NCBI GenBank assembly: GCA_035570275.1
Contig: DATMNI010000214.1
Location: 1-50,180, forward strand
Reading direction: 5' to 3'
Length of the DNA stretch: 50,180 nucleotides
DNA from: DATMNI01 sp035570275
Lineage (GTDB): Bacteria; Acidobacteriota; Terriglobia; Bryobacterales; Bryobacteraceae
Positions 22,793-31,999 of this stretch are shown one piece after another (position 1 is the first letter of the stretch; every line of letters begins with the position of its first letter). The position numbers and the translations under genes are program-made. Below the pieces are notes generated by a model, which saw only the letters and a list, made by a program, of their open reading frames with translations, searched no databases and had not been told where the DNA came from.

Positions 22793-22861
22793 GAATAGTA
22801 CGATTTGAGAGGATTTGTGTCCATACGCACATATATTAGACTTTTCACCCATACCCTTTTG

Positions 22862-23857
22862 ATGCCTGTTCTGGAAAGTGGCGAGGAGACGACTCTCGTC
22901 GGCGGGCAGGCCGTCATGGAAGGCGTGATGATGCGGGCGCCGCACAGCTATTGCGTAGCCGTGCGGAAGAAGAACGGCGAGATTGTCACCCAGGAGCAGC
23001 CGCTGCCCAGAATGTCGGAGCTGTACAAGATTTTCAAGTACCCGGTTTTCCGCGGCATCGGCACGCTCTACCAGGCGATGAAGCTGGGCATGCAGTCCCT
23101 GAAGTTCTCAGGCGACGTAGGCATGCAGGATATCCAGGAAGCCGAAGCCCAGGAGGCCGAAGCCCGGGAAGGGAAAGCCAGAGCCGCGAAACCTGACGGC
23201 GAAGGAAGTTCGAAGGGGCTGCCCGGCTGGGCGCTGGCCACCAATCTGGTGCTATCGCTGGGAATGTTTGTCTTCATGTACAAGTTCATTCCGCTGTTCC
23301 TGGCGACCAGGCTGAAGATGGTCTACCCGGTTTTCCAAGGCCGAATCGCCTTTAACCTGGCCGATGGCGTGATTCGGATGCTGGTCTTCCTGGCGTTCAT
23401 GTACGTGCTCTCCCTGATGAAGGACATCCGCCGCGTGTTTGAGTTTCACGGAGCCGAGCACAAAGTGGTGTTCAATTTCGAGTCCGGCCAGCCGGTGACG
23501 GTGCCGAATGCGCAGCGGTTCACCACCTTCCATCCGCGCTGCGGCACCAGCTTCCTGTTCGTGGTGATTATCGTCTCGATTGTCTTCTACACCTTTATTC
23601 CCTTCGACGGTTTTTTGGCGAAACTGCTCTCGCGCATCGCCCTGCTGCCGTTGATTGCAGGCGTCAGCTACGAACTGATTCGCTTCGCGGCCAAGCGGCG
23701 GGGCGGCGTGCTGGCCACCATCACAGCCCCGGGCCTGTGGTTGCAGCGCATCACTACCAAACCGCCATCGGATGAGCAGGCGGCGGTAGCGATCCGCGCA
23801 TTGGAAGGGGCCATGGCGCTCGAAAAATCCCAGGGCGGACAACTGGTCATTGCATAA
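22862..23857 (+). CDS. DUF1385 membrane protein
   Basis: The 331-aa product begins MPVLESGEETTLVGGQAVME with the GGQAVMEGVMMRAP signature of DUF1385. It has four to five membrane segments (for example LATNLVLSLGMFVFMYKF, VIRMLVFLAFMYVLSLM, FLFVVIIVSIVFYTF) and the conserved EFHGAEHKVVFNFE and FHPRCGTSFLF motifs. A charged EAQEAEAREGKARAA stretch is inserted before the first helix. The family is of unknown function and in many phyla lies next to prfA and prmC, exactly as here. ATG at 22862 fits the family start. Confidence 0.92.
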   Translation: MPVLESGEETTLVGGQAVMEGVMMRAPHSYCVAVRKKNGEIVTQEQPLPRMSELYKIFKYPVFRGIGTLYQAMKLGMQSLKFSGDVGMQDIQEAEAQEAEAREGKARAAKPDGEGSSKGLPGWALATNLVLSLGMFVFMYKFIPLFLATRLKMVYPVFQGRIAFNLADGVIRMLVFLAFMYVLSLMKDIRRVFEFHGAEHKVVFNFESGQPVTVPNAQRFTTFHPRCGTSFLFVVIIVSIVFYTFIPFDGFLAKLLSRIALLPLIAGVSYELIRFAAKRRGGVLATITAPGLWLQRITTKPPSDEQAAVAIRALEGAMALEKSQGGQLVIA

Positions 23858-23874
23858 TCCAACCGGCGTAAGTC

Positions 23875-24972
23875 ATGCAATTCGTTCCAAAACTCGACCA
23901 GCTCGAAAAGCGCTTTGAGGAACTCACGCGACAGATGGCCGACCCGGCGGTGATCGGCGATGCCGCCGAGTATCGCAAGGTCACCAAGGCGCAGAGCGAC
24001 CTTGGCGAAGTGGTCGCCATGTACCGTGAATGGAAGAAGGTGGACGACAGCCTTTCGCAGGCTCGTGCCATGCTGCAGGAGCCGGATGCGGAGCTCAGGG
24101 AGATGGCTCAGCAGGAGGTGGCGCAGTTAGAGCCCGAAAAGCAGAAGATCGAAGAGCATCTCAAGATTCTGCTGCTGCCCAAGGACCCGAGCGACGACAA
24201 GAACGTAGTGCTGGAAATTCGCGCCGGCACGGGCGGCGATGAGGCGACGCTGTTCGCGGCCGAGATTTTCCGCATGTACACGCGGTACGGCGAAACCCAG
24301 GGCTGGAAGTTCGAAGTGACGTCAAGCAGCGAATCGCCGGTGGGCGGGCTCAAGGAAGTGATCGCGCTGGTGAGCGGAAACAAGGTTTACAGCAAGCTGA
24401 AGTACGAAAGCGGAGTGCACCGCGTGCAGCGCGTCCCGGTGACCGAACAGCAGGGGCGGGTGCACACTTCGGCCATCACTGTAGCGGTTCTGCCGGAAGC
24501 CGACGAGGTGGAAGTCAAGCTCGAGGCCAAGGACATCCGCATCGATACTTTCTGCTCGTCGGGCCCCGGCGGCCAATCCGTGAACACGACGTATTCGGCG
24601 GTGCGGATCACGCATCTGCCCACCGGCCTGGTGGTTTCGTGCCAGGACGAAAAATCGCAGATCAAGAACCGCGCCAAGGCGGAGCGCGTGCTGCGTTCGC
24701 GGCTTTATGAATTGGAACTGCAGAAGCAGCAGGCGGCGGTGGGAGCGGAACGGCGCACCATGGTGGGCACCGGCGACCGCAGCGAGAAGATCCGGACCTA
24801 CAATTTCCCGCAGAACCGCGTGAGCGACCACCGCATCGGTTTGACGCTCCACCAACTGGATTTCGTGATGGAGGGCAAAATGGATGCGATTTTCGATGCG
24901 CTCACCACGTATTACCAGGCCGAAAAGCTGAAGGACGACAAATCCGTCGGTGGGCAGGACGCCGCCGATTGA
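23875..24972 (+). CDS. prfA: Peptide chain release factor 1
   Basis: The 365-aa product is RF1, which recognises UAA and UAG and triggers peptidyl-tRNA hydrolysis. The tripeptide anticodon region reads VQRVPVTEQQGRVHTSA (PVT), and the catalytic loop is SSGPGGQSVNTTYSAVRITH, with GGQ near residue 232. Domain 1 is the N-terminal coiled coil (LEKRFEELTRQMADPAVIGD). It starts 17 bases after the DUF1385 stop and overlaps prmC, whose product methylates the GGQ glutamine. Confidence 0.97.
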   Translation: MQFVPKLDQLEKRFEELTRQMADPAVIGDAAEYRKVTKAQSDLGEVVAMYREWKKVDDSLSQARAMLQEPDAELREMAQQEVAQLEPEKQKIEEHLKILLLPKDPSDDKNVVLEIRAGTGGDEATLFAAEIFRMYTRYGETQGWKFEVTSSSESPVGGLKEVIALVSGNKVYSKLKYESGVHRVQRVPVTEQQGRVHTSAITVAVLPEADEVEVKLEAKDIRIDTFCSSGPGGQSVNTTYSAVRITHLPTGLVVSCQDEKSQIKNRAKAERVLRSRLYELELQKQQAAVGAERRTMVGTGDRSEKIRTYNFPQNRVSDHRIGLTLHQLDFVMEGKMDAIFDALTTYYQAEKLKDDKSVGGQDAAD

Positions 24973-25790
24973 CCCTGCAGACGGCGTTGCTCCAAGGCTC
25001 GGGCCTGCTGGAGGATGCCGGTATCGCGGTCCCACGGCTTACCGCCGAAGTGCTGCTTTCCCATGCGTTGCATTGCGAGCGCGTCTATCTTTACGCCCAT
25101 CCCGAGCGCGAATTGAGCGAAGTGGAATGGATCCATTACGGCCGTTACCTGCATGAGAGAATGCAGGGCAAGCCCACCCAGTACATCACCAAACGCCAGG
25201 AGTTTTACGGCCGCGAATTTCGTGTGACGCCTGACGTGCTGATTCCGCGGCCGGAAACCGAGCTCGTGGTAGAAGTGGCTCTACAGGCTGTGCCGGGCGC
25301 CCGGCGTATGCTGGACATCGGCACGGGTTCGGGCGCGCTGGCCGTGACGCTGCAGCTCGAAACAGGCGCGGCGGCGTGGGCCACCGATATTTCCGCCCGC
25401 GCCGCCGCGGTTGCCGCCGGGAATGCCGCGCGGTTGGGCGCGCATGTGGAGGTGGTGGTGGGCGACCTGATGGAGGCAATCGCGGCCGGTTCCATGGACC
25501 TGATCGTCTCCAATCCGCCGTACGTTCCAGAGGGGCAGCGCGAGGGCCTGCAGCGCGAGGTGCGGGACTGGGAACCGCACGTGGCCCTATTCGCCGGCGC
25601 CAGCGGGTTTGCACTTTACGACCGCATTGCGGCCGATGCGCCCAGGGTCCTGCGCCCGGGCGGCTGGCTGATCATGGAACTGGGCTTCGGCAGCCTGGAT
25701 CACGTGCGGGGCCTGCTGGCCGGTTGGGCGGAACTGCGAATTACGCCGGACCTGGCCGGCATCCCGCGCGTGATCGCCGCGCGGGTGTGA
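24969..25790 (+). CDS. prmC: Release factor glutamine methyltransferase
   Basis: The 273-aa product is PrmC: an N-terminal helical domain (LLSHALHCERVYLYAHPERE), PTQYITKRQEFYGREFRV, LIPRPETELVVE, the SAM loop MLDIGTGSGALAV, and the catalytic NPPYV motif in LIVSNPPYVPEGQ. It methylates the GGQ glutamine of release factors. The start is a TTG overlapping the prfA stop (TTGA), so the two are translationally coupled. Confidence 0.95.
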   Translation: MTLQTALLQGSGLLEDAGIAVPRLTAEVLLSHALHCERVYLYAHPERELSEVEWIHYGRYLHERMQGKPTQYITKRQEFYGREFRVTPDVLIPRPETELVVEVALQAVPGARRMLDIGTGSGALAVTLQLETGAAAWATDISARAAAVAAGNAARLGAHVEVVVGDLMEAIAAGSMDLIVSNPPYVPEGQREGLQREVRDWEPHVALFAGASGFALYDRIAADAPRVLRPGGWLIMELGFGSLDHVRGLLAGWAELRITPDLAGIPRVIAARV

Positions 25791-25813
25791 ATCTAGTACG
25801 CCAAGGCACGAGG

Positions 25814-26242
25814 TTAGTACGCCAAGTCATTGGCAAGAAACAGCGGCCCGCGCGGCCTTCCCTCGGCGGCCGATTGCAGCCGGTACATCAACTCGCCCCA
25901 GGTCGTATTGCAGTTAACGAAGTAGTCGGTCTCAGATCGCCAGCCGCCGTGGGTGAAGCGCACCACCGTTCCGGAAGCGCGGCTTTCCAGCCGGAAAACA
26001 ATATGTGTGCCGTTCCACTCGTCGCCCGTCTCACACACCCATTCCGCCTGGACGGGCGGTGTATCCGCAGTGAGACGCAGACGGTAAACGGTGGCACGAT
26101 TGAAGAAGCCCAATTCAACGGCGCCTCCGGACTCCGTAATGTCCTCCGCCCACCACTGGCCAAAACCTTTTGCAGTCGCGATCAGTGGGTAGACCGTCTC
26201 CGGCTTCGATGCAATCTGGATGGCGTGCCGAATGTCTGACAT
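25814..26242 (-). CDS. SRPBCC (AHSA1-like) protein
   Basis: The 142-aa product is an AHSA1/START-like domain: IRHAIQIASKPETVYPLIA, FGQWWAEDITESGGAVELG, HIVFRLESRASGTVVRFTH and a C-terminal WGELMYRLQSAAEG helix. Such proteins bind a hydrophobic ligand in a helix-grip cavity. The ligand cannot be predicted. It lies 13 bp downstream of the DUF899 gene on the same strand and may be co-transcribed with it. Confidence 0.85.
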   Translation of the reverse strand: MSDIRHAIQIASKPETVYPLIATAKGFGQWWAEDITESGGAVELGFFNRATVYRLRLTADTPPVQAEWVCETGDEWNGTHIVFRLESRASGTVVRFTHGGWRSETDYFVNCNTTWGELMYRLQSAAEGRPRGPLFLANDLAY

Positions 26243-26255
26243 GTTAATCGGCCCA

Positions 26256-26933
26256 TTAGTATTTCAACTTGGGTTCCCACTGCCCCCGGCCGTCCGGGGT
26301 GATGTCGAGAAGATTCCAGACCGGGGACAGCAGATCGATACCTCGGGTCTTTACTTCGTCTGTCATATGCGCCGAGGCCGAGTAGAAGTGCTTTACCGAA
26401 CCGTCTGGCGATCGTTTAAAGACGCTCAGCCCAGGCCTTTGTTTTCCCTCGCCGTCCTGGAAATTCAAGACTGACTTAAAGTCGGTGCCCTCACTTGACA
26501 CCAATCGCAATGCCTGCCAATCGCGCTCCCTCCCCCACTCTCGAAATTGCCGGATTCCAGCTTGGGCGATAATCGCGAAATTCATGGTTTGGCGGAGATG
26601 GTGGGACACGCCATTAAATCCGTCCACCCACATGGTGCAACTCGGGCACGGCCGCTTCTGGGCAGCGCCATACATATATTGATAAACCACCAGGGGCTTA
26701 GCCGGATCATCGAATAATTCCGACAATCGGACCGCCGGGAAGGGTCCGTCTTTTGTCAGGTCGGCCGGACCCTCGTGGAACTCATAGGCCTGAATCTCCG
26801 TGTCGAGCGGCAGTTTGCGGCGCAGCGCGGCCACCCGCTCACGTTGATCTTTGAGAGCAATCTCGGCTTCGAGCAGCTCGTCGCGCACTTTCCGGTAGTC
26901 GGCGCTCTCAGTCTCCAGGCGTCCAGGATTCAT
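26256..26933 (-). CDS. DUF899 (thioredoxin-like) protein
   Basis: The 225-aa product has the DUF899 pattern: VRLSELFDDPAKPLVVYQYM, the RPCPSCTMWVDGFNG redox-like CxxC site, and FNFQDGEGKQRPGLSVF-like C-terminal strands (seen here as NFQDGEGKQRPGLSVFKR), with YSASAHMTDEVKTRGIDLLS. The fold is thioredoxin-like and the role unknown. ATG at 26933 follows AAGGGC; a longer frame upstream overlaps the divergent regulator and is rejected. A coiled-coil start (RLETESADYRKVRDELLEAE) precedes the domain. Confidence 0.88.
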   Translation of the reverse strand: MNPGRLETESADYRKVRDELLEAEIALKDQRERVAALRRKLPLDTEIQAYEFHEGPADLTKDGPFPAVRLSELFDDPAKPLVVYQYMYGAAQKRPCPSCTMWVDGFNGVSHHLRQTMNFAIIAQAGIRQFREWGRERDWQALRLVSSEGTDFKSVLNFQDGEGKQRPGLSVFKRSPDGSVKHFYSASAHMTDEVKTRGIDLLSPVWNLLDITPDGRGQWEPKLKY

Positions 26934-27042
26934 TGTGCCCTTTCTCAGTGGATTCGATTCTTCAGAATTCTCGCATCGAACACCGGACGGATCAATGGCT
27001 ATTATCCACACTCGTTTGACGACCGAATTGTGGAGTTTCACA

Positions 27043-28377
27043 ATGGATCGAATGGCAGCGAATACAAAAGTCCGGGAATGGGGCGAGCGATTCCGGAAGG
27101 CCCCGGTGGCAGCCGGCGTCGTCCGGAGGCTGCACAAGCGCAGTGCCGAGATTTGGCAGCGAACGTTCGATCTGCTGCAGCGGGAAAGCCCGGAGTATCG
27201 GAATTCGGTCGATGAAGAATTCACCAAAGAATCGAAAAGTCATTGCGGGGAACTTCTGAAGGCGATCATCGCCATTGCGGCCGGACGAGCGGAAAAACCG
27301 GGCGTCGATCCGTTCGGTTTCGTGCGCGCGCACGCCGAATGGCGCGCCCGGCATCAGGTGCCGCTGACGGCGTCGCTGCACGCTTACCGCCTTGCCCACA
27401 AGACCTATTGGGAGATCACGCGAGAATCGCTATTGGGGCATCCCGGGCGCGAGGAAGCACTGCTATCGCTGACGATGTTGTCGGATTTCTGGATCGAGTT
27501 CTTCGACTATGCCGGCGCGATCCTGGCGGAAGCGCATGCGGTCGAAGAGGGGCTGAGTGTGGCGCAGAGCACCGGCGCCTACGCCGGCCTGATCGACGAT
27601 CTCCTGCGTGGACTCGAGCCTAAGGATGGGCAGGCCCGGCGGCTTCGCACTCTCTGTGGAATTCGGCCAGGCGGGCCGATTGCGGTCGCCGTCGCCCGCC
27701 CATTGCAATCGGGCAACGGAAAGCAAATCGATCTGGAAGTGACGCTGCGCTCTTTTGTCCGCCTCATGGAGCAGGTGATTCCCTCCACGGTCTTCGGCAG
27801 GCTGGTGGAAATCCGGAACGGCGAGGTCACGGCGATTGTTGGCAGCGATGCCGATACGGCACGAGGTTTCCTGAAGACCTTGCGCCGCTATGGCTTCGGG
27901 CGGCGAAGGGCGACCGGCCCCAGTGTGGGAGTCGGTGTGAGTCTGGATACCATTGAAGTAGCCCGTCTGCCCGAGTCCCTCGAAGAAGCGCGGCTGGCAT
28001 TGGAATTCGCCGGTCCGGCTCAACCGCTCATGCATTTCGCCGATATCGACCTGACGGACTATCTAATCCGGCGCGCCGACAAAACCGCGCTTCGCCTGAT
28101 TCCGGCATGGACGCGCTATTTAACTCCGGCCGACGGTGGTCAAGACGGTGCTCAATCGGGCGAGCTGTCGCGCACCATCCGCACGTTCGCCGAGTGCAGC
28201 CTCAATGTGAAACAAACGGCGCGATGCCTGGGTGTCCACACCAACACCGTATACTTCAGACTGAATCGAATCGGCAAACTCACCGGTGTCGATCCCAGAA
28301 CCTTTTCCGGAACCTCGCTCTTGCTGACAGCGCTTCGGCTGCTGCAGACTCACGCCAACGGTAAAACCGCTCCCTGA
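27043..28377 (+). CDS. PucR/CdaR-type transcriptional regulator
   Basis: The 444-aa product has an N-terminal RsbRD-like helical sensor (KRSAEIWQRTFDLLQRESPE, WRARHQVPLTASLHAYRLAH), a middle GGDEF-like region (SVGVGVSLDTIEVARLPESL, EARLALEFAG), and a C-terminal PucR helix-turn-helix (RTIRTFAECSLNVKQTARC, then HTNTVYFRLNRIGKLTGVDP). It likely regulates the divergent DUF899-SRPBCC pair through the shared 109-bp intergenic region. ATG at 27043 is chosen; 27052 is an alternative. Confidence 0.85.
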   Translation: MDRMAANTKVREWGERFRKAPVAAGVVRRLHKRSAEIWQRTFDLLQRESPEYRNSVDEEFTKESKSHCGELLKAIIAIAAGRAEKPGVDPFGFVRAHAEWRARHQVPLTASLHAYRLAHKTYWEITRESLLGHPGREEALLSLTMLSDFWIEFFDYAGAILAEAHAVEEGLSVAQSTGAYAGLIDDLLRGLEPKDGQARRLRTLCGIRPGGPIAVAVARPLQSGNGKQIDLEVTLRSFVRLMEQVIPSTVFGRLVEIRNGEVTAIVGSDADTARGFLKTLRRYGFGRRRATGPSVGVGVSLDTIEVARLPESLEEARLALEFAGPAQPLMHFADIDLTDYLIRRADKTALRLIPAWTRYLTPADGGQDGAQSGELSRTIRTFAECSLNVKQTARCLGVHTNTVYFRLNRIGKLTGVDPRTFSGTSLLLTALRLLQTHANGKTAP

Positions 28378-28445
28378 CGGTCGAGCGACAAGTCGCGGCT
28401 CGGAACGAGAGTGAGGCTACGTCGGAGCCACGACCGTCAGGGAGT
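28369..28445. repeat. Palindromic element, family C (long-stem variant)
   Basis: CTCCCTGACGGTCG and CGACCGTCAGGGAG form perfect 14-bp outer arms around a GC-rich interior. It covers the end of the PucR gene and the ileS upstream region, so an RNA hairpin could act as terminator or leader. Confidence 0.85.
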
Positions 28446-28500
28446 GGTTGGCCCATGGCTACCGGCAGCGGCGCATTTATGTGAAACTGAAGTTATCACC

Positions 28501-31500
28501 ATGCACAATTTGGAAGCGGTCCCGCCTGCCCCGGATCTGCCGGTGCTGGAAGAGGAGATCCTCACCTTCTGGCGCGAGTCCCAGGCGTTCGACAAGCTGC
28601 GAAAAATTCGGGAAAACCAGCCGCGGTTCCGGTTCGTGGATGGGCCAATCACCGCCAACAATCCGATGGGTGCGCACCACGCCTGGGGCAGGACGCTCAA
28701 GGACGTTTTTCTGCGCTATCAGGCGCTGACCGGCCACTCGCTGCAATACCAAAACGGTTTCGATTGCCAGGGCCTGTGGGTGGAAGTGGAAGTGGAGCGC
28801 GCGCTCGGGTTCAACGGCAAGCCCGATATCGAACGCTTCGGCCTGGATAACTTCTCGCGCAAGTGCCGCGAGCGCGTGGAGACGTACAGCAAAGTGATCA
28901 CGCAGCAATCCATCCGCCTGGGCCAGTGGATGGACTGGGACCACTCCTACTACACGCACGATGACAGCAACATTCTGGGCATCTGGGCCTTCCTGAAAGA
29001 ATGCAACCGGCGCGGATGGCTTTACCAGAAGGGGCTGCCCATGCCGTGGTGTTTCCGCTGCGGCACCAGCCTGTCCGAGCACGAAATGGCGGGCTCGCAC
29101 AAGGACATGGAGCACCTCTCGGTCTTCGTGATGACGCCGCTCAAGCAAGATCCGTCGCGCCGGCTGCTGGTCTGGACCACCACGCCGTGGACGCTCAGCG
29201 CCAATGTGGCGGCGGCCGTGAACCCCCTGCTGAACTATGTCGAGGTGAGTTCCAGCCACTGGGAGTTCACGCTGATCTTGTGCGAGGACGCGCTGGACAA
29301 AGTGCGGGAGTACCATCCGAAGGTGGTCCGCAAGTTTCGCGGCGACTCATTACTGGGCCTTGAATACGAGCCATTCCACGCCGAACTGGAGCCCCAGGCG
29401 GCGTTCGCGCACAAGATTGTGCCATGGAGCGCGGTGGACGCGCTGGAAGGCGTGGGCGTGGTGCACATCGCGCCCGGCTGCGGCCGCGAAGATCACGAAC
29501 TGGGCCAGGAACTCGGCCTGCCGACTATTTCTCCGGTGGATGGCAATGGGCATTTCCTGGAGGGGTTCGACTGGTTGAGCGGCAAGCACGTGCTGGAGGT
29601 GCCGCACCAGATCGCCGATCACCTGCAACAGGCCGGCCGTCTGCTCAAGGCGGTGATGCACCGGCACAGTTACCCGGTCTGCTGGCGCTGCAAAACGGAA
29701 CTGATCTTCCGCCTGGTGGAGGAATGGTTCATCAGTTGCGCGGAAGTGCGTCCGCTGATGATGGAAGCCGCGCGCACGGTGACGTGGATGCCGGACCACA
29801 TCGGCAAGGCGATGGAAGACTGGCTGACCAACATGGGCGATTGGTGCATTTCGCGCAAACGCTACTGGGGTCTGCCGCTGCCATTCTACATCTGCGACGA
29901 ATGCGGCGAGCGCACCGTAGCGGGTTCGCGGGAAGAACTGCGCAGCCTGGCGGTGGACCCCGCGGTAGTGGACCAGATGCCGGAGTTCCACCGGCCGTGG
30001 ATTGACCAGGTGCGCATCCGCTGCCCGAAGTGCTCGGCCGAGACGCCGCGCGTGGTGGAAGTCGGCGATTGCTGGCTGGATGCGGGAATCGTTCCCTACA
30101 GCACGCTGGGCTACTTCGAGGACCGTGAGCGGTGGCTGGAATCCTATCCGGTGCAGTGGGTCTGCGAAATGCGGGAGCAGGTCCGGCTCTGGTTCTATTC
30201 CATGCTGTTCATGAGCGTGACGCTTAGCGGACGCTCACCCTACGAAAAAGTATCGTCCTACGAAACCATGGTGAGCGAGGAAGGCACGCGCTTTTCGAAG
30301 ACCGGGTTCATGATCCGCTTCGACGATGCCGTGGCCAAACTGGGCGCGGATGCGATGCGCTATCTCTTCTGCGCGCGGCCGGCGGCTGCCAACATGCGGT
30401 TCAGCTACCGCCTGGTGGAGATGGCGTCGCGCAAGATCGCGGACCTGTGGAATATCTACGCCTTCCTGGTAAATTACGCCATCATCGACAAGCCGGACTT
30501 TTCACAGGAGGTTCCCGCGGCCGCGCTGCAGGTGAGCGACCGCTGGCTGCTGGCGCGCACCGCGCCGATGCTGGCGGAGGTCCACAAACACTACGAATCC
30601 TATGACACGCCGTCGGTGATTCGGGAGGTGGAAGCTTACCTGGACGATGTTTCGAACTGGTATGTGCGCGTAAGCCGCCGCCGATTCTGGCGCAGCGGCC
30701 ATAGTGACGACAAGCAGGCCTGTTACTTCGTGCTGTTCACGGCGTTGAAGGCGACGGTGCTGGCGCTTTCTCCCATCATCCCGTTTGTGACGGAGCGCAT
30801 CTGGCAGAACGCGGTGCGTGGGTTGGAGGCAGGGGCGGCCGAGTCCGTGCACCACGCCGATTGGCCGTCGCAATATGCCCAGTGGCTCGACGAAGGATTG
30901 CTGCGCCGGACGGAGGCGGTGCGGGCCGTGATCCGCGTAGGGCTGAAGCTGCGCTCGCAGGCTTCCGTCCGCGTCCGCCAGCCGCTGGCCGCGATTTTCG
31001 TAGTGGGCAACGACGAGCAGCGGCTTGCTTTGGAAGAGCAGCTTGCGCTGGTCCAGAGCGAGCTCAATGTGAAGGAGGTGCGGTTTGTGGAGAACACCGC
31101 GGCCTTTCACACGCGCACCGTGCAAGTGGACTGGCGCGCTGCCGGTGCGCACTTGCGGAAGGAGGTCAACCGTTTCCGGCAGGCTGTTCAGGAGATGCCG
31201 CCCGGTGCGCTCGACGTGTTTGCCGATCAGATTGCGGGCGGCGCCGACCTTTATATTTTCGACCAACACATGCCGGCGACACTGTTTCGCATCGAGATGA
31301 AGGTGAACCCCCGGTACGGAGTGGCCGAAGAAGGCGGCCTGGCCGTGGTGCTCGATTTGGAAGTGCCGGATGCGCTCAAGCGCGAGGGCATGGTCCGCGA
31401 CGTGGTGCGGCACGTGCAGGTTCTGCGCAAGGACGCGGGCCTGGCGGTGAGCCAGCGCATCCAACTTGGCCTGGCGACGGAAAGCGCGGCGCTGCGCGAA

Positions 31501-31638
31501 GCGATTGCGGAGTACCGCGCCTACATCATGGACGAAGTTCTGGCCGTGCGGCTGGAGGATTCGTCGCTGGAGGAGGCCAAGGCGAAGGTGGAATTGACGG
31601 TGGAAGGTGAGAAGGTTCTGGCGACGATGAGCTGGTGA
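28501..31638 (+). CDS. ileS: Isoleucyl-tRNA synthetase, divergent type
   Basis: The 1045-aa product is a class I synthetase of the Ile/Val/Leu group. It has VDGPITANNPMGAHHAWGRT, with HHAW (59-62) where HIGH is expected, then YQNGFDCQGLWVEVEVERAL; the CP1 editing domain (VWTTTPWTLSANVAAAVNP, VVHIAPGCGREDHELG); NMGDWCISRKRYWGLPLPF; zinc Cys pairs (CDEC, CPKC); and GTRFSKTGF (about residue 598) in place of KMSKS. This HHAW branch of IleRS is known from several phyla. It charges tRNA-Ile; the array upstream encodes Ile(GAT) and Ile(TAT). Confidence 0.93.
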   Translation: MHNLEAVPPAPDLPVLEEEILTFWRESQAFDKLRKIRENQPRFRFVDGPITANNPMGAHHAWGRTLKDVFLRYQALTGHSLQYQNGFDCQGLWVEVEVERALGFNGKPDIERFGLDNFSRKCRERVETYSKVITQQSIRLGQWMDWDHSYYTHDDSNILGIWAFLKECNRRGWLYQKGLPMPWCFRCGTSLSEHEMAGSHKDMEHLSVFVMTPLKQDPSRRLLVWTTTPWTLSANVAAAVNPLLNYVEVSSSHWEFTLILCEDALDKVREYHPKVVRKFRGDSLLGLEYEPFHAELEPQAAFAHKIVPWSAVDALEGVGVVHIAPGCGREDHELGQELGLPTISPVDGNGHFLEGFDWLSGKHVLEVPHQIADHLQQAGRLLKAVMHRHSYPVCWRCKTELIFRLVEEWFISCAEVRPLMMEAARTVTWMPDHIGKAMEDWLTNMGDWCISRKRYWGLPLPFYICDECGERTVAGSREELRSLAVDPAVVDQMPEFHRPWIDQVRIRCPKCSAETPRVVEVGDCWLDAGIVPYSTLGYFEDRERWLESYPVQWVCEMREQVRLWFYSMLFMSVTLSGRSPYEKVSSYETMVSEEGTRFSKTGFMIRFDDAVAKLGADAMRYLFCARPAAANMRFSYRLVEMASRKIADLWNIYAFLVNYAIIDKPDFSQEVPAAALQVSDRWLLARTAPMLAEVHKHYESYDTPSVIREVEAYLDDVSNWYVRVSRRRFWRSGHSDDKQACYFVLFTALKATVLALSPIIPFVTERIWQNAVRGLEAGAAESVHHADWPSQYAQWLDEGLLRRTEAVRAVIRVGLKLRSQASVRVRQPLAAIFVVGNDEQRLALEEQLALVQSELNVKEVRFVENTAAFHTRTVQVDWRAAGAHLRKEVNRFRQAVQEMPPGALDVFADQIAGGADLYIFDQHMPATLFRIEMKVNPRYGVAEEGGLAVVLDLEVPDALKREGMVRDVVRHVQVLRKDAGLAVSQRIQLGLATESAALREAIAEYRAYIMDEVLAVRLEDSSLEEAKAKVELTVEGEKVLATMSW

Positions 31639-31651
31639 CCCTTACCACCCC

Positions 31652-31692
31652 CCTTACCGCACCAGCGGCCGCGGCTTCACCAACTCGCTCAG
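31652..31692. repeat. Direct repeat, distal copy of the hydrolase 3' end
   Basis: These 41 bp match 32511-32551, the last codons and stop of the secreted hydrolase, at 38 positions. On the minus strand it would encode SELVKPRPLVR and a stop. The two copies flank the UPF0175/DUF3368 pair. Confidence 0.93.
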
Positions 31693-31735
31693 AATTCCCG
31701 TCCCGCACTGTGGGATAATATCGAAGAAGGCCGTT

Positions 31736-31999
31736 ATGCAGGTTCAACTGGAAATCCCCGAGGATCTTGCTCGTCAACTCGGCGCCGATCCGTGCAGCGT
31801 GACGCACGCTGCACTGGAAGCGGTCGCATTGGAAGGCGTCCGGTCCGGCACATTCACCGTATCGCAAGCAAGGCGGCTATTGGGTATCGGGTCCCGGTAC
31901 GAGATGGATGGCTTCCTCAAAGCGCATGGGGTCTTCCTTGACCTGACGCTAGATGACGTCCTCAAGGATAGCGAAACCGCTCTCGCCTTCTCCCGATGA
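31736..31999 (+). CDS. UPF0175-family antitoxin
   Basis: The 87-aa product starts MQVQLEIPEDLARQLG and continues VTHAALEAVALEGVRSGTFT, SQARRLLGIGSRYEMDGFLK and HGVFLDLTLDDVLKD, the UPF0175 pattern. These proteins act as antitoxins for DUF3368 PIN toxins. The stop overlaps the toxin start by four bases. A GAAGAAGG sequence upstream is a plausible ribosome binding site. Confidence 0.92.
   Translation: MQVQLEIPEDLARQLGADPCSVTHAALEAVALEGVRSGTFTVSQARRLLGIGSRYEMDGFLKAHGVFLDLTLDDVLKDSETALAFSR

Larger units (their letters stand above)
22122..22861. other. 740-bp intergenic region between divergent genes
   Basis: This holds no convincing gene. From 22681 to 22777 it carries two family A repeats, and at 22787-22792 a perfect TATAAT. 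The part from 22160 to 22670 is GC-rich and shows no recognised structure. Confidence 0.55.

Noticed and set aside
28378..28500. T-box or other riboswitch upstream of ileS
   Set aside because: No T-box sequence or specifier hairpin seen; the pairing there is the family C repeat.
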